A DNA stretch of 7,706 bases from an uncultured Spirochaetales bacterium (GCA_902780365.1 CACZFE010000077.1:1-7706); one strand, 5' to 3'; positions 1-6,710 are shown, counted from the stretch's first letter. Numbers and translations: made by a program. Notes: generated by a model from the letters alone, not told the origin.

Positions 1-291
1 TGCAAAGGTGGCTGACCGTTAAGTTCTATAGCAAGGTTTACCACCGCTCCGCCTTCTATCAGACAATAGGGTGGAGTGTCGGTCCATCCGCCAGCGATAT
101 CTATGCGCACTGGCGACCTTCCCCATACTATCTGGTCGTGGCAAACCGCCATTTTCTGCTGTTGCTTGTCCTGCAGAACGCTGTCAAGAATGCCGTTGCT
201 GAGCAATCGGAAGGCATTTCTCTCATATTCGTCGAATGCTTTGTTTTGCTTGCGAATCTTGTTCGCTGCGGATCAGAATTTCCTTCTCCAT
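1..291 (-). pseudogene. fkp: Fkp-type L-fucokinase fragment: 5'-truncated, frameshifted, runs off the window
   Basis: Read on the minus strand, positions 272 to 1 encode a stretch ending in GRSPVRIDIAGGWTDTPPY, then a GGAVVNLAIELNGQPPL segment. This is the start of the GHMP-kinase domain of the bifunctional Fkp family, which phosphorylates L-fucose and then forms GDP-fucose. Family members carry a guanylyltransferase domain of several hundred residues before this point; none is present here. The frame has a TGA at 275-273. The other frame, from an ATG at 291 (with GGAG six bases upstream), reads MEKEILIRS and stops at 225-223. Joining the frames near 265-272 gives a continuous helix-like sequence (IRKQNKAFDEYERNAF), so I infer a 1-nt frameshift. 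Beyond about position 300 the sequence is AT-rich and no longer resembles coding DNA. A short stand-alone kinase with a sequencing error is the alternative. The 3' part lies outside the window. Confidence 0.65.
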
Positions 292-363
292 TTCAAACTC
301 CAAAGAAATATTATTGAGAAGTAAAATAAATATTTTAGTCAATAAATCAAGATTTATTTTTAC

Positions 364-408
364 AATTATCAAAATTTCAAAGAATAAGTCTTAAAATTAT
401 CAAAATTT
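364..408. repeat. Two direct copies of AATTATCAAAATTT, 31-nt period
   Basis: The 14-nt sequence AATTATCAAAATTT occurs at 364-377 and exactly again at 395-408. The surrounding DNA is very AT-rich, so chance or slippage could produce it. It lies just beyond the point where the fucokinase remnant loses coding similarity, so it could also mark a junction. There is no evidence for a function. Confidence 0.5.
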
Positions 409-417
409 GAGATAAAG

Positions 418-448
418 CATGGTGTCAGAAGCACTGAGTAGCACCATG
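418..448. repeat. Hairpin with CATGGTG/CACCATG arms
   Basis: CATGGTG (418-424) pairs perfectly with CACCATG (442-448). Inside it, TCAG (425-428) pairs with CTGA (434-437) around a 5-nt loop, leaving GTAG bulged on one side. The result is a possible 7+4-bp bulged stem on either strand. No T-run follows, so it does not look like an intrinsic terminator. Its role is unknown. Confidence 0.4.
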
Positions 449-541
449 TCTCACAAAGCAAGGGGTTGATTTTTGCAGGTGGGCAGACCTAAGCTCCCAG
501 AGGGTTTAACAAAATAAGAGTTCGATTTTTCTAATATTACC

Positions 542-570
542 ATAGATTTTTCGAAATAAATCCGTATAAT
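542..570 (+). promoter_or_regulatory. Possible promoter of the ORF6N gene
   Basis: A perfect TATAAT -10 hexamer sits at 565-570 in AT-rich DNA, about 85 nt before the ORF6N start codon. The sequence about 17 nt upstream (ATAGAT at 542-547) is a poor match to TTGACA, and there is no TG extension. The call rests on the -10 box and on position. Confidence 0.3.
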
Positions 571-655
571 GCCTGAGTTTTGGCTTGGCAAAGATGGAAA
601 AGTGGTATTTTGTCCACGAGAAATGCATGACTAACAATAAACAGGATGGATTGCC

Positions 656-1672
656 ATGTCAAAACAACTTGAAATCATTAGCAAAAACGAGCCCACAATC
701 TTAAACAAGATCGACAGGGAAAAAGTAAAATCTCAGATTTACGAAATTCGCGGTCTTCGCGTCATGCTAGACAGCGATATTGCCGCCTATTTCGGGGTTG
801 AAACAGCTGCTCTCAACAGGGCAATGAAGCGAAATATCAAGCGATTTCCACCAAAATTCTGCTTTCAAATTTCAAGAGAGGAGTATCACGAAATTCTAAG
901 ATGCCAAATTGGCATCTTAGAATTGGAACAGGGCAAGTACTCAAAATATTTGCCTTATGTCTACACCGAACATGGACTTTCGATGCTGACATCCGTGCTG
1001 CACACAGACAGAGCGATAGAAGCAAGCATTTTGATAATGGAAGTTTTTGTCGAAGTGGCGCATTATATTTTGCAAAACACTCCGCTTTTGCCTTATGAAG
1101 AATTGAAGCTGCTCCAAAACAAACAGGAAAAACTATCCGATAAAATTCAGGATATTGAAAAAAATATGGTTAAAAAGGATGAATTGTCAGATTTTATCAA
1201 ACTTTTCGACACGGGAATCAGAAACGAGGAAATACTGATTCTTGACGGTGAGCCATTCAAAGCAGATTTCGCGTATCAGAAAATCTACGGGACTGCAGAA
1301 AAGAACATCATTGTAATTGACGATTATTTGGGATTGAAAACTCTGCACCATCTCGCAAGTGCGAAAAAAGGAGTCCGAATTACTATAATCAGCGACAACA
1401 AAGGGAAAAATCCGCTGAAAATCACTGAATACAACGATTTTTTGAAAGAATATCCCAATACAAATATAAAATTCATTGCTTCTTCGGGCCGAATCCACGA
1501 CAGGTATATCGTTATTGATTTCAGAACAGAAAACGAAAGGCTCTACCACTGCGGCGCAAGCAGCAAAGATGCAGGGCACAGGATCACAACAATCTTGGAA
1601 ATCAAAGGAATTGCAAATTATAAGAACACGTTAGAATCGCTACTTTTGAATAGAGAACTGAAATTGAATTAA
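656..1672 (+). CDS. ORF6N-domain protein with phospholipase-D-like C-terminal domain
   Basis: The ORF6N domain spans about residues 27-125. Recognisable family features are YEIRGLRVMLDSDIA (29-43), the KRFPPKFCFQIS segment (62-73), LRCQIG (81-86) and LPYVYTEHGLSML (99-111). ORF6N domains are known from phage and mobile-element proteins and are thought to bind DNA. A polar, probably coiled-coil stretch (about 145-185) leads to a C-terminal domain with IHDRYIVID (H281, D282, R283) and CGASSKDAG (299-307). I read this as a divergent PLD-like fold lacking a full HKD motif, so nuclease activity is possible but unproven. The ATG start has AGGA nine bases upstream. The gene converges on glnA with a 51-nt gap and appears intact. 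No mobility gene is visible nearby. The oddest feature is a perfect palindrome encoding residues 79-90. The actual role (DNA-binding regulator, anti-phage or toxin-like protein) is unknown. Confidence 0.85.
   Translation: MSKQLEIISKNEPTILNKIDREKVKSQIYEIRGLRVMLDSDIAAYFGVETAALNRAMKRNIKRFPPKFCFQISREEYHEILRCQIGILELEQGKYSKYLPYVYTEHGLSMLTSVLHTDRAIEASILIMEVFVEVAHYILQNTPLLPYEELKLLQNKQEKLSDKIQDIEKNMVKKDELSDFIKLFDTGIRNEEILILDGEPFKADFAYQKIYGTAEKNIIVIDDYLGLKTLHHLASAKKGVRITIISDNKGKNPLKITEYNDFLKEYPNTNIKFIASSGRIHDRYIVIDFRTENERLYHCGASSKDAGHRITTILEIKGIANYKNTLESLLLNRELKLN
892..924. repeat. Perfect 33-bp palindrome inside the ORF6N coding region
   Basis: The arm AATTCTAAGATGCCAA (892-907) is followed by a single A (908) and then by its exact reverse complement (909-924). 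All 16 pairs match. It encodes residues 79-90 of the ORF6N protein, within the conserved domain, so it is constrained as protein as well as DNA. The mRNA could fold into a stem only after opening a small loop; as DNA it would suit a dimeric protein or a cruciform. Confidence 0.95.
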
Positions 1673-1685
1673 ATTGTCTCCGCAA

Positions 1686-1704
1686 CGCCGATCAGCGCAC
1701 GGCG
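1686..1704. other. Weak hairpin between convergent ORF6N gene and glnA
   Basis: CGCCG (1686-1690) pairs with CGGCG (1700-1704) around a 9-nt loop, in the short gap between two converging genes where a shared terminator would be expected. No T-run follows on either strand. It is at best a weak transcription stop. Confidence 0.2.
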
Positions 1705-1723
1705 AAGAATTCAGATTTTAGAT

Positions 1724-3076
1724 TTAGATATTGAAGTAAAGTTCGTATTCCTGAGGTGTCGGAGCGTTGTAGACGAAGCTTGCTTCCGCCTTTTTCGCCT
1801 TGATCCAGAGGTCGATCAAAGCCTTCGGGAATGCAGGCATCAAGTATTCGTTGTCGGCAGCGAGACCGTCAAGGACAGCGTTGAGGTTGAGCGGGAACAT
1901 TTTGCCGTTTTCCTTGTCGTGGTAGTTGCTTTCAAGCGGATCGCGGCCTTTTTTGATGCCGTCAACACCTGCAAGGATCATTGCGCTCAGGAAATAGTAA
2001 ATGTTCGCGGTAGCGTCACCGGTCCTGTATTCGATCCTCTCTTCGCCTTTTGCAAGATAGCCGGGGATCCTGATCGAAGCTTCTCTGGATCCTTTCGCGA
2101 ACGTTGCGCTGACAGGAGCTTCAAAGCCCGGAACAAGGCGTTTGTAGGAGTTTGTGCTCGGGTTCGAGAAAGCAAGGAGCGAGCCGGTAAGGCTGTGGTC
2201 AAGAACACCTGCGGTGTAGGCAAGAGCCTCTTTCGAAAGGCCGTGAAGACCGTCACCGACAAATATCGAAGCGTCTTTTTTGACAAGGAACTGGTGAACG
2301 TGCATTCCGTTTCCTGCGATGTTGTAAACAGGTTTCGGCATGAACGTTACGAAAATCCCGTGCTCTCTGGCAACACTTACGATTATCCATTTAGCGAGAG
2401 CAACTTTGTCGCCTGCTTCTGCAAGGCTGATGAAGTTGAGCTCGATTTCAAGCTGGGAAGCGCTGACTTCGTGATGGTGGTATTTAACAGGGATTCCGAC
2501 TTCGCCCATTGCAGCGACGATATCGTTTCTCATGTCGAAGTACTTGTCAGCCGGAGCAAGTCTGTGGTAGCCCTGCTGGATGCCGAAACGCGGAGAATCG
2601 TCATAGTCCGGGCCGATCCCTTCCTGACTCTGGACTTCGTAGAAGCTGTGCGAGTATTCGCTTGAATAGCGGACGCTGTCGAAAGCGTGGAACTCAAGCT
2701 CGATGAGGACTTTAGCGTCATCGGCGATCTTCTGTTCCTTGAGGTAAGCCGCGGTTTTCTTCGCGATACTGCGCGGATACTGGTCGAACAGCTCGCCTGT
2801 CGTCAGATAAACGTCGCAGAAAACATGGACTATCGTATGTCCTTCCTTCTCTTCGACGAAAGCTGTCGTCATATCGGGTTTTGCGACCATGTCGGACTTG
2901 TCGACTTTTGCGTACCCGAAGTTCGATGCATCAAAACCGATACCTTTTTCAAAAATTTTGTCTGAAATATAACCTTTCGGAAGCGTAACGTGTCTGATTG
3001 AGCCGTTTATGTCGATCATAAGCAGGCTCAGGAAATCAATGTTGTCAAAATTACCGTCAAATTTTCTGAAGTTCAT
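1724..3076 (-). CDS. glnA: Glutamine synthetase, type I
   Basis: This enzyme makes glutamine from glutamate, ammonia and ATP in the cytoplasm. At 450 residues it has the usual type I length and the motifs in order: an N-terminal beta-grasp region, an ELEFHAFD metal-binding segment, HHEVSASQLEIEL, NGMHVHQFL, TNSYKRLVPGFEAP, SREASIRIP, and RIEYRTGDATANIYYFLSAMI. In the C-terminal part, where adenylylated enzymes have the NLYDLP site, it reads ESNYHDKENG, so regulation by adenylylation looks unlikely. I chose the ATG at 3076: the in-frame TTG at 3088 overlaps the ribosome binding site (GGAGGAG, just before AAA-ATG). The gene is divergent from the AAA+ ATPase gene. No GlnR/TnrA-like operator or sigma-54 site was recognised upstream. 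Close relatives sometimes act on other amines (gamma-glutamyl-amine ligases), but the full motif set favours GlnA. Confidence 0.93.
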   Translation of the reverse strand: MNFRKFDGNFDNIDFLSLLMIDINGSIRHVTLPKGYISDKIFEKGIGFDASNFGYAKVDKSDMVAKPDMTTAFVEEKEGHTIVHVFCDVYLTTGELFDQYPRSIAKKTAAYLKEQKIADDAKVLIELEFHAFDSVRYSSEYSHSFYEVQSQEGIGPDYDDSPRFGIQQGYHRLAPADKYFDMRNDIVAAMGEVGIPVKYHHHEVSASQLEIELNFISLAEAGDKVALAKWIIVSVAREHGIFVTFMPKPVYNIAGNGMHVHQFLVKKDASIFVGDGLHGLSKEALAYTAGVLDHSLTGSLLAFSNPSTNSYKRLVPGFEAPVSATFAKGSREASIRIPGYLAKGEERIEYRTGDATANIYYFLSAMILAGVDGIKKGRDPLESNYHDKENGKMFPLNLNAVLDGLAADNEYLMPAFPKALIDLWIKAKKAEASFVYNAPTPQEYELYFNI

Positions 3077-3079
3077 TTT

Positions 3080-3086
3080 CTCCTCC
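3080..3086 (-). promoter_or_regulatory. Shine-Dalgarno of glnA, fixing the start
   Basis: On the minus strand GGAGGAG precedes the ATG at 3076 by three bases (five if counted from GGAGG). It overlaps the in-frame TTG at 3088, which shows that the longer open frame begins inside the ribosome binding site and is not the real start. Confidence 0.85.
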
Positions 3087-3133
3087 AATTAAAGAATTAA
3101 CAAAAGCATCGGAGCACGGTAGCAGATAAAAAC

Positions 3134-3162
3134 TTTATTTCAAGAATAACCGGAATTAAAAT
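3134..3162 (+). promoter_or_regulatory. Possible promoter of the Ycf46-like ATPase gene
   Basis: TTTATT (3134-3139), a 17-nt spacer and TAAAAT (3157-3162) give a moderate sigma-70-like match in the 117-nt divergent region between glnA and the ATPase. Two adjacent TTTTTCGG-type repeats follow (3169-3176 and 3177-3185), running into the ATPase ribosome binding site. I found no convincing promoter for glnA on the other strand. Confidence 0.3.
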
Positions 3163-3193
3163 ACTGCGTTTTTCGGTTTTTTCGGAGGTTTCG

Positions 3194-4522
3194 ATGTTAA
3201 AAGTCATTATTTGCGACGATCCGCTTTTCTACATCAAGGAGAGAAAGGACAAAATTTCGTGGAATGCCGCTTCAAAAGAGGAGTTTTTCGCTCAGATCCT
3301 CGGCTTCATAAGGCAGAACAAAAATTTCAGCATCGCTTACGGCGAATACCTTTTCGACAGCGATTCCCGTGCCGTCACTCTGCTTGAAACGCTTGAAGGA
3401 AGCACTTCCGAGATAACGCTTTTCTGCCGTGAAGCCGCCCTTTCCCCTGCGATCATGCGCTACGCCGCGATAGAGACATTAAAACCCGACCTTTCGATAT
3501 TTTCTGAAAAAATCAGCAGACTTCCCTTTTCGGAAAGCACGAAAAACACGATCCGCGAAAACCTGAAAGGCTTTCCTTTCTCAAGGATCGACGAACTTCT
3601 GAAAAACGCTTCGAAACTTGAAGAAACCAAGGCTGTCGAATATGTTCTTGAATCGAAACGCAGTCTCCTCATGCAGAACGAAATTCTCGAAGTCATCAAT
3701 GTCGATGACGGAATTTCAGGCATCGGCGGCTACGAAGAGCTGAAGCAGTGGATAATCGAAAGACGCGGCAACTTTTCCGACGAAGCCCGCAAATTCGGCA
3801 TCCCGCTCCCGAAAGGAATGCTCATGCTCGGTGTTCAGGGCTGCGGAAAATCGCTCACAAGCAAAGTCATTTCGAACATCTGGAACTTCCCGCTCGTCAG
3901 GCTCGACTTCATCAACCTTTTCAGAAAAGGCCAGAGCGTTGAAGAACTTCTGAAATCGGCGATCGCAACGATCGAAGGTTTCGCCCCTGTAGTTCTCTGG
4001 ATAGACGAAATCGAAAAAGCTCTTTCGCAGGAAGGCGAAGGTGCCGAAATACGCAGAGTTTTAGGCTGGCTTATGACCTGGATGCAGGAGAAAAAGGAGC
4101 CCGTTTTCCTTGTCGCAACGGCAAACAGAGTCTCGCTTCTGCCGCCCGAACTCCTCAGAAAAGGGCGTTTCGACGAGATATTCTTCGTTGATCTTCCATC
4201 AAAACCTGAGCGCGAAGAGATCTACAAGATCCACCTCAAAAAAAGAGGCCGCAATCCCGAAGATTTCGACACAGACAAGCTCGCTTACAACTCTGAAGGC
4301 TTCAGCGGAGCCGAAATTGAGCAGGTCGTAATCGATTCTCTCATCACGGCATATTCAAGAAACTGCGAACTTTCGCAGAAAATCCTCGAAGAAATCCTGC
4401 GCAGAACAGTTCCCCTTTCAAAAACCTACGAAGAAAACATCAAAGAACTCAGAATCTGGTCGAGAAACCGCGCGAGAAATGCTTCCGGCAACAGAAAAAT
4501 CGAATCATTTTTCGGGAATTAG
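3194..4522 (+). CDS. Ycf46-like AAA+ ATPase
   Basis: An N-terminal domain of about 190 residues, typical of the Ycf46 family, precedes a single AAA+ module. Visible elements are the linker GIGGYEELKQWIIERR, Walker A GVQGCGKS (213-220), Walker B VVLWIDEIEKAL (from 266; D271, E272), sensor 1 ATAN (308-311), the arginine-finger region LLRKGRFDE (320-328; R322, R325) and sensor 2 GFSGAEIEQ (369-377). The ATPase should be active. Ycf46 is conserved in cyanobacteria and plastids and scattered in other bacteria, and its substrate is poorly known. The position of the usual pore-loop-like GxxxGESE stretch reads FRKGQSVEE (243-251), a clear departure that could affect substrate gripping. The start ATG has GGAGG six bases upstream. 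The gene is divergent from glnA and converges on the ankyrin lipoprotein gene. A link to nitrogen metabolism is only suggested by position. Confidence 0.9.
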   Translation: MLKVIICDDPLFYIKERKDKISWNAASKEEFFAQILGFIRQNKNFSIAYGEYLFDSDSRAVTLLETLEGSTSEITLFCREAALSPAIMRYAAIETLKPDLSIFSEKISRLPFSESTKNTIRENLKGFPFSRIDELLKNASKLEETKAVEYVLESKRSLLMQNEILEVINVDDGISGIGGYEELKQWIIERRGNFSDEARKFGIPLPKGMLMLGVQGCGKSLTSKVISNIWNFPLVRLDFINLFRKGQSVEELLKSAIATIEGFAPVVLWIDEIEKALSQEGEGAEIRRVLGWLMTWMQEKKEPVFLVATANRVSLLPPELLRKGRFDEIFFVDLPSKPEREEIYKIHLKKRGRNPEDFDTDKLAYNSEGFSGAEIEQVVIDSLITAYSRNCELSQKILEEILRRTVPLSKTYEENIKELRIWSRNRARNASGNRKIESFFGN

Positions 4523-4544
4523 AGGAAATCCTGCATCTTTCCTC
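4522..4544. terminator. Hairpin between convergent genes, possible terminator
   Basis: GAGGAAA (4522-4528) pairs exactly with TTTCCTC (4538-4544) around a 9-nt loop, overlapping the ATPase stop codon and lying 53 nt beyond the end of the converging lipoprotein gene. The position suits a two-way terminator. No T-run follows directly on either strand, and the stem is AT-containing and only 7 bp, so the call is weak. Confidence 0.35.
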
Positions 4545-4596
4545 AAAATCGCCACATTTTTCACATGACTTTTGCAAGTTTTTGGAGATTTAAATC

Positions 4597-6189
4597 CTAC
4601 GATACAAGCAGTGTACGTCCGTATTTATACTCTAATTCGCCGTTGCTTTTCAGTTCATAAACCAACAGAGATATCCTTGCGCACAAAGGACCACAGAACC
4701 AACGTTCATAAACAAAAACCAGATTGGTTGCCGGATCCAGATAAGGTGCTGAGAATGTGATCTCCGGGCGTTCCCATGATGGTTCCATACACTCTTCACT
4801 TGTGCGGATCATCTGTCCCGCAACCTGCCTGTAGCAACCTGCATCACTTGTAAAACCGTCTTTTTCACACGAATATTTTTCAAGTCCGCGGATAATCATT
4901 GATTCTTCATTTACAGCAAAAAAATTTCTTACAACTTCAGCGATATTGCCGTTTTTACCTATTTCCGGCACATCCCCTATAGACCATTCAATAGAGGCTG
5001 TTATCGAGAACCTCGATCTTTTTGCTCCAATTGAAGAACTGTCACGCTGATTTTCTTCGGCTCTTTTCTTTCTTGCAACATCAGGAAAAGATTGTGTTCT
5101 TATTTTTATTGTAGTGCAGGTTCCATCTCTACTGTTGTTGCGTGTCTGATGGCGGATGATTTTCAGAAGAAGATCTTGCTTTAACTCGTATTCTTCTCTT
5201 GTTTTTTCGACAGCACTGTATTTTGCAAGCATTTCTTGGGTGATTTCAACACCTTGATTTCTGCAATAATCACCTATGCTAGTATCGTTGAACTGCCATT
5301 CAGGGTCAAAACCCATGGAAATCATAAATTCTAATAGTTCCTGATTTTTGCATCCGCACATTTTCGAAACCGGAAAAATGAAGTTCCGAAGCGTGGCTCC
5401 GTTTTTCAGAAGAAGAGGGATAATCTTCTTAACACTTTGATTGTATGCGGCTTTATCTGTGTCCGGAGGCTCACATTCTTTTGGCACAACAGCAAAAAAC
5501 GGATAAATTTTTACCAAACTTCCGTCAGATCTTGCATTGAACATGGTGGCACTCGCACCGTTTTTCAGCAGAAGTTCCGCCATTTCATAGTCGAAAGTCA
5601 GGAAAGCTACTTCAAGAGCTGTTATTTCCGGATCATATTCATTGTAATCAGGGTCGGCTCCTTTCGACAAAAGATATTCCGCAACATCTTTTTTGTGCGA
5701 GAGGACTGCTTCAATCAAAGCCGATTTATAGTTTTCTTCTTCATCAAAAAAGCTGGGATTGCCCTTCGAATCTATAGAATCTCTGACTTTTATCGTCTTT
5801 TCATTCGGCGAAACTCCCGCTTTTTCAATCAGATATTTAACTGCTTCAATATGCCCTTCACCTGCTGCCGCATTCAATGGAGAAGGATAAGAAATTATCA
5901 CATCTTTACCGTATTTGTCTTTTCTTTGAACCGAAAGGACTCCTTTCTTTCTGGCATCTGCCCCGTTTTTTATCAGAAAATCAAGGATGTCGACATTGCC
6001 GTTAAATGCAGCCCACATCATCGGAGTAGCACCGTTTTCATCGATAAAACTGACATTTTCCTGCGTTGTAATTCTCTTAACTTTGCCAAAATCATTATTT
6101 TTGACAGCTTTTATCAGATTATCGCCGCTTTTTGAGGTACAGGAAATCAGCAAAAATAAGAAAATTGTTAAAAATATCAGTTTTTTCAT
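4597..6189 (-). CDS. Ankyrin-repeat lipoprotein with unknown C-terminal domain
   Basis: The N-terminus MKKLIFLTIFLFLLISC is a lipoprotein signal peptide with cleavage before C17. The following TSK carries no Asp at +2, so outer-membrane or periplasmic anchoring is likely if the organism is diderm. At least four ankyrin repeats follow, about residues 23-215. The clearest segments are TPMMWAAFNGNVDILDFLIKNGAD (in part), PLNAAAGEGHIEAVKYLIE, ALIEAVLSHKKDVAEYLLSKG and ALEVAFLTFDYEMAELLLKNG. A degenerate further copy (LLLKNGATL) lies near residue 255. Ankyrin repeats bind proteins. Residues about 330-530 match nothing I recognise; they contain several cysteines (YSCEKDGF, GCYRQ, EECMEP, WFCGPLC) that could form disulfides outside the cytoplasm. 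The start overlaps the stop of the preceding gene by ATGA and has GGAAG seven bases upstream, so it is probably co-transcribed and translationally coupled with the HTH-DUF3990 pair. Function unknown. Confidence 0.85.
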   Translation of the reverse strand: MKKLIFLTIFLFLLISCTSKSGDNLIKAVKNNDFGKVKRITTQENVSFIDENGATPMMWAAFNGNVDILDFLIKNGADARKKGVLSVQRKDKYGKDVIISYPSPLNAAAGEGHIEAVKYLIEKAGVSPNEKTIKVRDSIDSKGNPSFFDEEENYKSALIEAVLSHKKDVAEYLLSKGADPDYNEYDPEITALEVAFLTFDYEMAELLLKNGASATMFNARSDGSLVKIYPFFAVVPKECEPPDTDKAAYNQSVKKIIPLLLKNGATLRNFIFPVSKMCGCKNQELLEFMISMGFDPEWQFNDTSIGDYCRNQGVEITQEMLAKYSAVEKTREEYELKQDLLLKIIRHQTRNNSRDGTCTTIKIRTQSFPDVARKKRAEENQRDSSSIGAKRSRFSITASIEWSIGDVPEIGKNGNIAEVVRNFFAVNEESMIIRGLEKYSCEKDGFTSDAGCYRQVAGQMIRTSEECMEPSWERPEITFSAPYLDPATNLVFVYERWFCGPLCARISLLVYELKSNGELEYKYGRTLLVS

Positions 6190-6710
6190 CTTTCAGCTTC
6201 CGCAACTTGTTTGCAAACTTCTTTACATTTAAGTTTATCATACCTTATCCGTTTCAGTATTTCGACTCCTCTCTTGATTAAACTGCTCTCTTCAAAACCT
6301 TTAGCTTCTTTGATTCTCTCGACAGCAGCAGCGGGATCAAGAGAGTGATAAGGGACATAAAGTTGTCGCAATTCGTCAGGTTTTACCAGTTTGTAAATGT
6401 TTTTGCTGCTTGTTCCTTCGGTATATGCCCAGTAGCGGTAAATATAGCCGATCCAGTAAAGTTCTTCTCTGCCGTATTTGATTTTTCCGTATCCGCTTTT
6501 ACCGAATTCCCTTTCAATCTCACCGATAGCATCCTCAACGGAGAGTGATTCGAACATAAATCCATTTCCGTCCATTCTTGCCGCGGTTTGCGAATACATG
6601 AATCTGCGCAGAAACACCGGCGTGCTGCACGCCACATACTTCAATGACTCTGCAAAAAGCTCGCCCTGATAGCGGCACATACTCAACCCGTATTCGTCAA
6701 AATCCCTCAT
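6186..6710 (-). CDS. Conserved partner protein of HTH-DUF3990 gene, putative antitoxin
   Basis: This is a soluble 174-aa protein without a signal peptide. Its central region (about 54-135) has a conserved look, with SGYGKIKYGREELYWIGYIY (72-91), RYWAYT (92-97), SSKNIYKL (101-108) and LYVPYHSLDP (117-126). I associate such proteins with a second position next to DUF3990 genes, but I know no Pfam name for them. The start overlaps the upstream HTH-DUF3990 stop by ATGA, and the stop overlaps the lipoprotein start in the same way. That tight coupling suggests a role as immunity or antitoxin partner; this is inference. The last residues, K159-V169, are encoded exactly by a 33-nt imperfect copy of the module's own promoter region, so the natural tail may have been replaced. 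A role in modifying or targeting the DUF3990 enzyme, rather than neutralising it, is equally possible. Confidence 0.75.
   Translation of the reverse strand: MRDFDEYGLSMCRYQGELFAESLKYVACSTPVFLRRFMYSQTAARMDGNGFMFESLSVEDAIGEIEREFGKSGYGKIKYGREELYWIGYIYRYWAYTEGTSSKNIYKLVKPDELRQLYVPYHSLDPAAAVERIKEAKGFEESSLIKRGVEILKRIRYDKLKCKEVCKQVAEAER
6204..6236. repeat. Copy B of a 33-nt repeat bracketing the HTH-DUF3990 module
   Basis: Aligned without gaps to 7586-7618, 29 of 33 positions match (mismatches at 6214, 6218, 6220, 6221). It lies inside the 3' end of the 174-aa protein gene, reading K159-V169 in frame, and 15 nt before the lipoprotein start codon. It contains the perfect palindrome GTTTGCAAAC (6209-6218) and an AAACTT/AAGTTT inverted repeat (6215-6220 and 6231-6236). 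The -35 and -10 boxes of copy A are not conserved here (TAAGGT and TAAAGA), so it is more likely a protein-binding or recombination relic than an active promoter. Confidence 0.8.

Larger units (their letters stand above)
301..655. other. AT-rich gene-poor spacer between the fucokinase remnant and the ORF6N gene
   Basis: This stretch has no convincing gene. It is very AT-rich from 301 to about 415 and then mixed. It holds a short direct repeat (364-377 and 395-408), a hairpin with CATGGTG/CACCATG arms (418-448) and a consensus -10 box (565-570), annotated separately. I looked for a tRNA-like cloverleaf and for continued fucokinase coding sequence on the minus strand and found neither. A 21-codon open frame (569-634) lacks a ribosome binding site and is not called as a gene. 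Confidence 0.5.

Noticed and set aside
76..324. An 82-codon plus-strand open frame
   Set aside because: It lies antisense to the fucokinase-like reading and its translation lacks any recognisable pattern.
569..634. A 21-codon open frame reading MPEFWLGKDGKVVFCPREMHD before the ORF6N gene
   Set aside because: It has no ribosome binding site, and its ATG overlaps the likely -10 box, so the transcript from that promoter would not include the start codon.
1919..2665. A 248-codon plus-strand open frame antisense to glnA
   Set aside because: It is a long shadow frame produced by the codon use of glnA, with no ribosome binding site and no protein-like motif.
3077..3088. An N-terminal extension of GlnA starting at TTG 3088
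   Set aside because: The codons of this extension are the GGAGGAG ribosome binding site of the ATG at 3076.
4571..4596. Similarity of the CAAGTTTTTGG stretch to the leader of the HTH-DUF3990 operon as a possible third repeat copy
   Set aside because: Only about a dozen low-complexity bases match and the operator part is absent.
5437..6135. A 232-codon plus-strand open frame antisense to the ankyrin lipoprotein
   Set aside because: The ankyrin repeats and signal peptide on the other strand are unmistakable; this frame has an unnatural, Phe/Arg-rich composition.
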